Positions 52,916 to 60,071 of a DNA stretch of 64,000 nt are shown in pieces (within the stretch, counting starts at the first letter, position 1; every line of letters begins with the position of its first letter). Both the position numbers and the translations under genes were made by a program. Source of the DNA: an uncultured Prevotella sp. (lineage in GTDB: Bacteria > Bacteroidota > Bacteroidia > Bacteroidales > Bacteroidaceae); contig CAKPZJ010000006.1 of assembly GCA_934204655.1 (NCBI GenBank), forward strand, positions 48,249-112,248. The letters run 5' to 3'. The notes under the pieces were generated by a model, which made no database searches, had not been told where the DNA came from, and worked only from the letters and a program-made list of their open reading frames with translations.

Positions 52916-53734
52916 ATGAAAAGATTTCTAACCATCGCCGCCCTGCTACTGTGTGCCACCCTTACGTTCGCACAGGCCGGGGCCATCATGCTGGGCCACC
53001 GGGGTGGCCGAAGCGAACAGGATGAGAACACGTTAGCTGCCTTCCGCAACGCATGGGCGGCTGGTATTCACAGTTTCGAGACCGACATGCGTCTGTCTAA
53101 GGACGGGGCGGTCATCGTGGCTCACGACACGTCGCTGCTGCGTACCTGTGGCATTGACAAAACCATCGAGCGGCTCACCGCCAAGGAACTGCGCAAGATA
53201 AAGACCAAGCAGGGCAATCCCCTGCTCTTCCTGGACGACCTGCTGGACTTCTTCAAGGACAAGAAGGGGCTCTACGTAGAGTTTGAGATGAAGACCGAGG
53301 AGTCCAACCTGTACCCGGACGATGCCATAGCCGCCTACTGCGACAAGGTGTACGCCATGATAAAGGCCAAGATACCCGCTGACGCCAACTGGTCGCTCAC
53401 CTCGTTCGACGAGCGTGCCCTGGCCTATCAGCATGCCCACCACCCAGACGCCGTGTTACAGTTTATCACTGGAAAGCCTTGCAGCGCGCCGGTAATAAGG
53501 CAGGCCAAGAAGTTGGGAGTGCAGCGCATAGCGTGCTGGCTCAACAGTTCTACACGCCGCGACGTCAAACTGGCCCACGACAACGGGCTCCAGGTAAACC
53601 TGTGGCCGGGCAGCAAGTTAGAGGACACGCTCCTGGCACTCTACATGGGTGCCGACTTCCTCTGTACCGACGTTCCCATCGCCATGAAGAAGTACTTCGA
53701 GGAGCACCCACCATACTTCCCCGTACGTTTCTAA
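52916..53734 (+). CDS. Glycerophosphodiester phosphodiesterase family protein
   Basis: A 272-residue exported protein with signal peptide MKRFLTIAALLLCATLTFAQ. It has a GDPD-type TIM barrel with His28-Arg29 in MLGHRGGRSEQDENT, Glu55 and Asp57 in FETDMRLSKDG and His70 in VAHDTSL, the family's metal and catalytic residues. The family hydrolyses glycerophosphodiesters to glycerol-3-phosphate and an alcohol. Co-transcription with GH43, two bases apart, is odd for a lipid enzyme; it may act on a phosphodiester-bearing glycan or simply share regulation. Confidence 0.92.
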   Translation: MKRFLTIAALLLCATLTFAQAGAIMLGHRGGRSEQDENTLAAFRNAWAAGIHSFETDMRLSKDGAVIVAHDTSLLRTCGIDKTIERLTAKELRKIKTKQGNPLLFLDDLLDFFKDKKGLYVEFEMKTEESNLYPDDAIAAYCDKVYAMIKAKIPADANWSLTSFDERALAYQHAHHPDAVLQFITGKPCSAPVIRQAKKLGVQRIACWLNSSTRRDVKLAHDNGLQVNLWPGSKLEDTLLALYMGADFLCTDVPIAMKKYFEEHPPYFPVRF

Positions 53735-53754
53735 GCCCACTGGAAAGTCAAAAA

Positions 53755-53780
53755 AGCCCCCAGTCCCAAGGGGGAGCTTA
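53755..53780 (+). terminator. Weak hairpin after the GDPD gene
   Basis: AGCCCCC pairs with GGGGG.AGCT across a short loop, with one bulge. It is followed by A-rich sequence, not a T tract, so this is a low-confidence call. Confidence 0.3.
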
Positions 53781-53852
53781 AAAGTAAAAAGGTAAAAAGC
53801 GCTGGCCCCACAGAAACACCCATAAAAGGGGACAGGGGCCATAAGTACACAC

Positions 53853-53890
53853 GAGAAGAGGGTCGCGGCATTGTCCGCGACCCTCTTCTC
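53853..53890 (+). terminator. Strong terminator hairpin of the GH43-GDPD operon
   Basis: A perfect 16-bp stem GAGAAGAGGGTCGCGG (53853-53868 with 53875-53890) with a 6-base loop. Confidence 0.7.
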
Positions 53891-53912
53891 ATGTATAGGA
53901 GCCATCATTGGA

Positions 53913-53962
53913 AAAGTAAAAAACGCTGGAAAGGTAAGAAAGGGAAAAGAGTAAAAAATAAA
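53913..53962. repeat. A-rich AAAAGTAAAAA tract
   Basis: GGAAAGGTAAGAAAGGGAAA and AAGAGTAAAAAATAAAAA, the recurring short A-rich motif. A similar tract precedes it at about 53776-53803. Confidence 0.55.
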
Positions 53963-54075
53963 AATCGCTACTTGGGCGCTGGTATGGGCTGCTGGTACAT
54001 TAATGGCAGCACACACATTTCCAACAATTTCCATACGTAAGCCCGCGTGAGCTACGCGCGCTGTAAGTGCAAAAA

Positions 54076-54139
54076 CAGTGCAAACCGAGAGCCATGAGCT
54101 TGCTCAAATGGCCGAGGTGCAGCCTGTTTTCTACAAAAG
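54076..54139 (+). repeat. 64-bp hairpin segment at a second position
   Basis: It lies after GTGCAAAAA and ends ACAAAAG before TTTATAGCC. The unoccupied equivalent is GCGCAAAAGTATAAAGCC in the unit at 41868. It carries several differences from the inner copy. Confidence 0.85.
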
Positions 54140-54206
54140 TTTATAGCCTGGGGCAACGCCCCAGGTACACAACCATCAAACTATTGTCGCGCTGTAGGCG
54201 CAAAAG

Positions 54207-54270
54207 AAGTGCAAGCCGAGCGCCATGAGCTTGCTCGGAAGGCCGAGGCGCAGCCTGCTTTCTATAAAAG
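54207..54270 (+). repeat. 64-bp hairpin segment at the standard position
   Basis: Flanked by GCGCAAAAG and AAAAGTAGCGAAGC, with the GCCATGAGC hairpin intact on its left side. Confidence 0.85.
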
Positions 54271-54464
54271 TAGCGAAGCGTCAAGCCAGGGAATCGGTAC
54301 CAGTGGCAATTATCGTGAAAATGGTCGGGAGTTCCGTTATCAAATATAGTTGCCGTGGTAACGCCTACGGCTACTTTTGCGCCTACAGCGCGCATTGCCC
54401 ACGGGGGAACGATACCTGGGGCGTTGCCCCAGGCTATAAACTTCTGCGCTTTCAGCGCGCGCTG

Positions 54465-54545
54465 GTTGCGAGGCACTCCCCATCCGTTCTGAAATGGCGG
54501 TGACTACTCCCGTAGCCATCGCGGGAAACGCAAAGGTCGGTCTCT
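54465..54545 (+). repeat. 80-bp flank repeated in inverse at 59.86 kb
   Basis: Sequence with GTTGCGAGGCACTCCCCATC, TTCTGAAATGGCGGTGACTA and CCATCGCGGGAAACGCAAAG recurs as its reverse complement at about 59866-59940, with only a few differences. Confidence 0.7.
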
Positions 54546-54639
54546 GCGATGCTGGGAGTTTATTTCCGTTGCCCCCGAGGCCTCTCCCAACCTTGCGCTT
54601 TTACCCTTCGCAAGCAGGGAAGTCTACACCAGCACTCAG

Positions 54640-54673
54640 GCAGCGCTTTTTACGCTTTTACTCTTTTACCTTT
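54640..54673. repeat. T-rich CTTTTACCTTTTTACC tract
   Basis: TTTTTACGCTTTTACTCTTT followed by TACCTTTTTACC, the complement of the A-rich tract. It ends at the GH106 stop codon, and the coding sequence continues the composition (TTTTTTACCTTTTCTCC). Confidence 0.5.
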
Positions 54674-57600
54674 TTACCTTTCAAAGCCCTTTTTTACCTT
54701 TTCTCCTCGTACACTGACCGGGCCAAGGAGGCCAGAGGGCTGCAGCTTGGAGTCAGCTTTGTAGAAGGGATAAGAGGTGTAGGTGTAGGGATGCTTACAA
54801 CTGGGCTGGCGGTCGCCTATGATGCGGTTGCGCCACAGAGTGCTCACGCGAACCTCAATCGTATTGTCGCCACGGTGCAGCGCGGTGGTAGCATCTACCG
54901 TGAAGGGCGCACGCCAGAGGATGCCCAAGTTGTGGCCGTTGACCACGACCTCGGCCAAGGGGCACACGCGGCCCAAGTCTATCCACAGCCTGCCAGCCCT
55001 CATGTCGGCCCGGCTCAGGCGGAATGTCTGCCGATAGGTGGCCATGCCCGCGAAGTAGCGTATGCCCTCATCGGCCGACTCGCTGAGCGAGGCCAACTGC
55101 GGCATGACCATCTGGGCGGGAGCCCCGCGGCCTGGCTGGAAACTGACGGCCCATGGGGCCGACAGGGTGAGCAGCGTAGCGGCGCTGTCGGCCGCCAGGG
55201 TCGGGGCGGCAGCCTCATCGGGCTGTGCGCGGAACACCACGAAACACGCCTCGCCAGGCTCCATGCTGAGCGACAGCGCGGTGGTCTTGTCCGCAGCCTG
55301 ATAGGCCAGGCGGCTGATAGATCCCGTCTCCGGATTCCACCTATAGGGCGTAAGGCCGGCCACCCGGAAGGTGGCATTTACCGTCCGCAGATGGTAGCTG
55401 CGATTGTTTATCCAGTATATCTCCGTTCCGGGCAACGTGCGGTGTACATAGCGCAGGCTGTCCATCGTGTCGGCGCTGAAGTCGGGGACCACCCCGATGG
55501 CCGCCAAGGCCTGCCCGATGGTGGCGTGCTCGAATACATGCGGATGGTTACCGTCCCATATCCTGCTGACCAACTGGGCAAACTCAGCCTCATCGTCGCT
55601 CAGACTGGGGGTCATCGTGGGGCGCGCGCCACACAGCGGCATGCCCTGGTCTACCAGCGCGGCTATACGGCGCAGGGCCGGCACCGTCATGCGGGCCGTG
55701 TTGGCATCGAGGGCCAGCATGCGGTAAGTCATGCCCGACGGCGTTACGATGCGGCCGTTGGCATAGGCCAACTGCGAGGTCAGCGCGGGCGTGTTCACGT
55801 AGTCGTAGGCCACGGTGGCAGGTACCTTGGGCTGCTCAGCGTAGAACAGCCCAGTCACATTGTTGTCATCGCCATAGTAGTAAGCCACGTCGGCCACGAA
55901 GTGGCCCTGCTGCAGCATATAGCTGGTACGCGCCAGATAATCTACCCACGGCCGCGCCTGCTCGGCCCACGTCTCGTGGCGGTGGAACCACTGCCCGTAG
56001 ATTTCCAGTCCCTGACCAGGAATTTTGTCATCGACGGGTTGGTGGGCGCTGTCGTGTATCACGATGCGGTTAACACCGCTGGCAAACTCCAGGTCGGCCG
56101 CTGGCTTGAGCAGATTGGGGGTCAGCGAGTAAGCCAAGCCGTCGCCGTCCAGTCCATTGGACGTGAGCGACTCAGCCGCGACCAGGTTTTGGCCGTAGAT
56201 GTGGGCCACCGAGGCCGACTCGCGTATGTCGCCCTGCTTGCCCGTCTCTCCGCGGTCGTTAAAGTGCATCACAGGCTCGCTGGCCCACATGGCGCCCATC
56301 GGCACGGTAGCATGCCGCTTCACGGCCATACCGTCGGCTTCATAAACGCGGCACGACTCGTGGCTCTCGAAGTACGTTCCCATGCCACGGGCGGCCATGG
56401 TATCGGCCACCTGGTGATATAGATTTTCCTCGACCAGCTCGCCAAGCGTATGGCGCCAGTCGAAGAGGAACCTGTCCGTCTTGGCCGAACTCTCGATAAT
56501 CTCGCCGGCCAGGGCAGGCATCCAGCGCAGCATGTCGTAACCCCGCAGCCGCGCAAAGTCGGTCAGCATGGTCGGCGTCCAGTTGGCTATGCCCGCCTCA
56601 TAACTGTCTATGAGCAGATTCTGCAGTCCGCGGCGGCCCATCATGCCCTTGGTGGCATCTACGTAGGTAGACAGATAGGTGCCGATGTACCGGGCAACGG
56701 CCGGAGCCGACATCTTGTCGACCTCTAAGCCCGTTGCCTCGGGCGAGGCCGGATGATTCATTTTTCCCGTAAGCGAATAGCCGAAGCGGTAGATGCGCCA
56801 GCAACCGGCGGGGGCCTTCCAGCGTAGGTGGCCGTCGGCCGACACCATGCCGGTGAGGTCTACCACCTGGGCCAAAGGTGTGGCGGTGTCGGTGGCAGGC
56901 GTGGGGTACAGCGGCAAGTCTACCGGGGTACCAAAGGCAGCCTTCTCCTCGCTGTGGTTGACCCTATAGGTGGTGTACAGGTTCAGCTCGGCGATGGCCA
57001 GGGGGCGCTTGTCGGCCCTGAACACCACCCGGAAGAAGCGCGCCGTGGTGGGTGGTATGTCGACGGTGGTGAGGGGCGCGCCACCCAGCACCAGGTCGCA
57101 CACCTTAGTAAAGTGTACGCCGTCAGAGCTGGCCTCGAGCCACTTGGTGGACGCTGGCCGCTTGTTGCGCCACTGGCTGTGCTGTCGGCCGTCCTTGAGC
57201 GACAGCGCCCTGATGGTGTATGGCCGTGCCAACTCTACCTGCAGCCATGCCGGGCGGCCCGCGCTGTCGGGGGTCAGGTTGGCCGTGGTGGCCATGTCGC
57301 CATCGGTGAGCATATCGACCGTAAACTTACCACCACTGGCAGTTACCCGTGCGCCCATGTCGCTCAGCGTAAGGTCGCCGGGGGCCACGCGCACAGCCAG
57401 CACGGCTATGTCGCCATAGAGTTGCTGCTTGGACACCGTGCCGCGGGCTGCCACGTTCTGGAAAGCCCCACTTACACGGTAGGGAGCGGGCAACTGGCAG
57501 TCTACGACCCTGCCGCCACGGACGGTGACCTGTCGCCACACCAGTTTCTTCATCGCGTCGGCCGGCGTAACCCACGGCCCACCCGTATTGCTCCATCCGG

Positions 57601-57952
57601 GCGTGCCCGTCATGGTGGCCTCCATGCCTAAAGAGTCGGCCAGCTGTACCGCATACCGATAACAGTCTTTCCACTCGGGTGTCATGTACACGATGCGATG
57701 AGGAACTACCTGCGGGGTGTTCTTGCCAGCGTCGAATATGTGTACGCCGCCTATGCCCACGCGGTTCATCCAGGTAAGGTCCTTGTAGATGCCGTCACGG
57801 GAGATGTTGCCGTTCATCCAGTGCCACCACACACGGGGGCGGGCGCTCTGCGGGGGCGACACGAAGCCAGCCCGCAGGGTGTCGGTCTGGGCGGCTACAT
57901 GAACTGAGGTGGCCGCCATGGCAGCCATAAGTATGTTACGTAACTGATACAT
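54674..57952 (-). CDS. Glycoside hydrolase family 106 (alpha-L-rhamnosidase-like)
   Basis: A 1092-residue secreted protein with signal peptide ending VHVAAQ. The GH106 start pattern RPRVWWHWMNGNISRDGIYKDLTWMNRVGIGGVHIFD is clear, followed by MEATMTGTPGWSNTGGPWVTP and later YFESHESCRVYEADGMA and ASGVNRIVIHDSAHQPVDDKIPGQGLEIYGQWFHRHETW. GH106 enzymes release alpha-L-rhamnose and in Bacteroides act on rhamnogalacturonan side chains. C-terminal beta-domains include a GH2-type sugar-binding fold (about 980-1070, TFRLSRADMRAGRLWIDLG ... VVVNGHNLGILWRAPF). The last codons (KVKKGFER) run into the T-rich repeat tract, so the tail may be recently altered. It follows the cyclophilin gene after 110 bases. 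Confidence 0.92.
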   Translation of the reverse strand: MYQLRNILMAAMAATSVHVAAQTDTLRAGFVSPPQSARPRVWWHWMNGNISRDGIYKDLTWMNRVGIGGVHIFDAGKNTPQVVPHRIVYMTPEWKDCYRYAVQLADSLGMEATMTGTPGWSNTGGPWVTPADAMKKLVWRQVTVRGGRVVDCQLPAPYRVSGAFQNVAARGTVSKQQLYGDIAVLAVRVAPGDLTLSDMGARVTASGGKFTVDMLTDGDMATTANLTPDSAGRPAWLQVELARPYTIRALSLKDGRQHSQWRNKRPASTKWLEASSDGVHFTKVCDLVLGGAPLTTVDIPPTTARFFRVVFRADKRPLAIAELNLYTTYRVNHSEEKAAFGTPVDLPLYPTPATDTATPLAQVVDLTGMVSADGHLRWKAPAGCWRIYRFGYSLTGKMNHPASPEATGLEVDKMSAPAVARYIGTYLSTYVDATKGMMGRRGLQNLLIDSYEAGIANWTPTMLTDFARLRGYDMLRWMPALAGEIIESSAKTDRFLFDWRHTLGELVEENLYHQVADTMAARGMGTYFESHESCRVYEADGMAVKRHATVPMGAMWASEPVMHFNDRGETGKQGDIRESASVAHIYGQNLVAAESLTSNGLDGDGLAYSLTPNLLKPAADLEFASGVNRIVIHDSAHQPVDDKIPGQGLEIYGQWFHRHETWAEQARPWVDYLARTSYMLQQGHFVADVAYYYGDDNNVTGLFYAEQPKVPATVAYDYVNTPALTSQLAYANGRIVTPSGMTYRMLALDANTARMTVPALRRIAALVDQGMPLCGARPTMTPSLSDDEAEFAQLVSRIWDGNHPHVFEHATIGQALAAIGVVPDFSADTMDSLRYVHRTLPGTEIYWINNRSYHLRTVNATFRVAGLTPYRWNPETGSISRLAYQAADKTTALSLSMEPGEACFVVFRAQPDEAAAPTLAADSAATLLTLSAPWAVSFQPGRGAPAQMVMPQLASLSESADEGIRYFAGMATYRQTFRLSRADMRAGRLWIDLGRVCPLAEVVVNGHNLGILWRAPFTVDATTALHRGDNTIEVRVSTLWRNRIIGDRQPSCKHPYTYTSYPFYKADSKLQPSGLLGPVSVRGEKVKKGFER

Positions 57953-57983
57953 GGTATATGTGTTTAGTATTGATTGACGTGTA

Positions 57984-58009
57984 AGGGGCCGTTGCCTATG
58001 GCGGCCCTG
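57984..58009 (-). terminator. Possible hairpin between cyclophilin and GH106 genes
   Basis: AGGGGCCG and CGGCCCT pair across a 10-base loop with one bulge. It could weaken or end the upstream transcript before GH106. Confidence 0.3.
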
Positions 58010-58062
58010 GGGGTGCTATGGATGCGGGAGCCTAAGCCGTGGCGATGACAGCCGGGGGTATG

Positions 58063-58902
58063 TCAGCGCCTGCGGCGGGCAGTAGGCTGCTTGCGCGAGG
58101 GGGTCGCGCGGCGTGGGGCTACGGCCTGCTTGGGACGGGCAGCACCAGGTACATCGCGCACAATGACGGCGCGGATGATGCGCACGTCGTTCTCGGGACG
58201 GTCGTTGGCATCGCGATCCACATGTTGTATCCTGTCTACCACATCCATGCCCTCGGTAACCTCGCCAAACACTGTGTAGGCGCCATCCAGGTGCGGGGTG
58301 CCGCCCACGGTGGTATAGGCATCGGCCATGGCCTGCGTCATGTGCAGGCTGTCGCCAAACAGCTTTTTCAGGTTCTGTCGCCCGCGTTCCAGCATGGCCT
58401 CCGAGCAGGGTTTACCACATACTATATAGAACTGGGTGCTGCTGGAGCGGCGCTCGGGATTGGTCTCGTCGCCCTCGCGGGCCATGGCCACAACACCGCG
58501 CTTATGGTATAGCTGGGGCAGACGTATCTCGGCGGGCAGGGTGTAGTCCAGCGAGGTCTCGCCTAACAGTTCGCCGGGGGCGGCGTGCTTGCTCCGTGGG
58601 TCGCCCGACTGAACCATAAAATCGGGTATGACGCGGTGGAAGAGCAGCGAGTCGTAGAAGTGGTAGTCGCGGATAAGTTTGAGAAAATTGTCGCGGTGCT
58701 GGGGTGTCTCGTTATAGAGCTGTATGCGTATATTGCCCATGGTGGTCTCTATGAGCACCTCGGGGCGGGGTGCCGGGGCATCGGTGGCTGTCGGGGTCTG
58801 GGCTCCGGCTGCCAGACAGACCATCGCCAGACTCAGGATGAGCAGCGACAGGTGGTGTTTCATGCTTGTATGTTTCATCGTGATGGTATATATTATCTTC
58901 AT
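58063..58902 (-). CDS. Peptidyl-prolyl cis-trans isomerase, cyclophilin type
   Basis: A 279-residue exported cyclophilin that assists folding of exported proteins. The active-site stretch LLFHRVIPDFMVQSGD (about 87-101) is present, together with STQFYIV and DGAYTVFGEVTEGMDVVDRI. The ATG at 58902 overlaps the stop of the esterase gene (ATGA), so this start is plausible. A better signal peptide, however, begins at the in-frame Met at residue 14 (MKHHLSLLILSLAMVCLAAGAQ). The protein ends in a strongly basic tail (RRATPSRKQPTARRRR) not needed for the fold, possibly for binding nucleic acid or membrane. Confidence 0.92.
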   Translation of the reverse strand: MKIIYTITMKHTSMKHHLSLLILSLAMVCLAAGAQTPTATDAPAPRPEVLIETTMGNIRIQLYNETPQHRDNFLKLIRDYHFYDSLLFHRVIPDFMVQSGDPRSKHAAPGELLGETSLDYTLPAEIRLPQLYHKRGVVAMAREGDETNPERRSSSTQFYIVCGKPCSEAMLERGRQNLKKLFGDSLHMTQAMADAYTTVGGTPHLDGAYTVFGEVTEGMDVVDRIQHVDRDANDRPENDVRIIRAVIVRDVPGAARPKQAVAPRRATPSRKQPTARRRR

Positions 58903-59618
58903 TTTCGGCCCATTTCATCGCCACAGGCTGCCTGGCGGGCGCAGACCCATGCAAAGGCGCGGGCTGTGCGGTCGGCCTCGTGGCCGAAGTGGCCACCTGG
59001 GTTCCACTCAAGCACTACCCTGCCCTGGTCCATCTGGCGCGACAGCCACTGATACAGGTCGCGTATGCAGGGGCCTACGGCAGCCATGCACTGGTTGCGG
59101 GCGTGCTCCTCGCGGTCGCCTAAACTGAGGTACACATGGCGGGCATGCAGGGTATGCTGGTGGGTGTAAGCAGTCCAGCCCTTTATCCACACCGAGGGAG
59201 AGGCGGCAGCCACGCCGCAGAAGTCGGCCGACTGATAAGAGGCCCAGAGGGCGAAGAGGCCGCCCAGGGAGTAGCCGCCGAGCACACAGGGCAGGGGGCC
59301 GTAGTGGCTGCGGAGCCAGGGTAGCAGGCCATTGGTGATGTAGGCCAGCGTGTCGGCGGCACGCGGGGGTTCCGTGGCGCGCCGCATGACGGCATCATCG
59401 GCCCAGGGCATGAGCTGGCCCACCCAGTCGGTAAGCTCTACCGCGGCGAAGACCACCCCCACCGGCGAGCAAGCGGCTATCTGGGCCACCTCGGCATCGA
59501 TAGTCGGCCGCTCGTGGCGCGCGGTAACCTGAATGAGCAGCAGCGCGGGGTTAGGCGATGCGTACAACAGGCAGGAGCGGCCCTCTATCGTGGTCTGTAT
59601 CATCGTTTCTGGGTTCAT
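58899..59618 (-). CDS. Alpha/beta hydrolase, esterase-like
   Basis: A 239-residue protein without a signal peptide, so probably cytoplasmic. The nucleophile elbow is GGYSLGGLFALWA (Ser117), and a late GGHFGHE supplies the catalytic His. The fold resembles the esterase D/feruloyl esterase-type family, but the substrate is not determinable. It has its own -7 box at 59645 and overlaps the cyclophilin gene by four bases. Confidence 0.8.
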   Translation of the reverse strand: MNPETMIQTTIEGRSCLLYASPNPALLLIQVTARHERPTIDAEVAQIAACSPVGVVFAAVELTDWVGQLMPWADDAVMRRATEPPRAADTLAYITNGLLPWLRSHYGPLPCVLGGYSLGGLFALWASYQSADFCGVAAASPSVWIKGWTAYTHQHTLHARHVYLSLGDREEHARNQCMAAVGPCIRDLYQWLSRQMDQGRVVLEWNPGGHFGHEADRTARAFAWVCARQAACGDEMGRK

Positions 59619-59644
59619 GGTGGCAGTTTTACGGCTGGTAGTTG

Positions 59645-59652
59645 CAAATTTA
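59645..59652 (-). promoter_or_regulatory. -7 box (TAAATTTG) of the esterase-cyclophilin operon
   Basis: TAAATTTG, with TTTTTTGG about 22 bases upstream. The leader is about 20 bases. Confidence 0.55.
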
Positions 59653-59698
59653 CAACTTTTTATCTGAATACAGCCAAAAAGAGATCGACCTTTTGCTG

Positions 59699-59735
59699 AA
59701 AAGTAAAAAGGGGGAAAAGTAAAATGGTAAAAAGC
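59699..59735. repeat. A-rich AAAAGTAAAA tract
   Basis: AAAAGTAAAAAGGGGGAAAA followed by GTAAAATGGTAAAAAGC, matching tracts in the other islands. Confidence 0.55.
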
Positions 59736-59791
59736 GCGGGGCTGGAGAGGCGTTACGGAGCAACGGGAACTATTTTCAAAATTCTAACGGT

Positions 59792-59862
59792 TGGTCTTTT
59801 TGAGACTGGGAGCCGTCTTTAGATTGCTGGGAGCCGTCATTAGATTTCTAAAGACCGACCTT
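59792..59862 (+). repeat. GACCGACC-family repeat, complete copy
   Basis: It is bounded by GGTCTTTTTGAGA and CTAAAGACCGACC as inverted ends and holds two CTGGGAGCCGTC modules. Confidence 0.7.
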
Positions 59863-59865
59863 TTC

Positions 59866-59940
59866 GTTTCCCGCGATGGTTACGGGAATAGTCACCGCCA
59901 TTTCAGAACGGGTGGGGAGTGCCTCGCAACCCGCGCGCAG
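59866..59940 (-). repeat. Inverse copy of the flank at 54.47 kb
   Basis: Reverse complement of 54465-54545 with only a few differences. Here it stands without a palindromic unit. The remaining bases to 60034 hold no gene. Confidence 0.7.
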
Positions 59941-60034
59941 TCCACTTGGCGATGGCCAGGGGTATTATTCCACTTTTTTATCTGCTTGCCCTGCATTTAG
60001 GGATTTCCCCTACGGATGTATGGAGAGTATTCAC

Positions 60035-60042
60035 TAACTTTG
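60035..60042 (+). promoter_or_regulatory. -7 box (TAACTTTG) of the DUF4476 gene
   Basis: TAACTTTG, 30 bases before the ATG at 60072. Confidence 0.6.
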
Positions 60043-60071
60043 TATCGGACTATAAATATCTATAATACACT

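Larger units (their letters stand above)
54056..54464 (+). repeat. 346-bp palindromic unit carrying two 64-bp segments
   Basis: The total of about 409 bp equals the 346-bp unit plus one extra 64-bp segment. The outer segment (54076-54139) interrupts the terminal GCGC hairpin and the inner one (54207-54270) is at the usual place. The right arm is 54359-54464 and unoccupied. Confidence 0.92.

Noticed and set aside
54494..56422. A 642-codon open frame on the plus strand
   Set aside because: It is antisense to the GH106 gene, starts in repeat sequence, and shows no domain.
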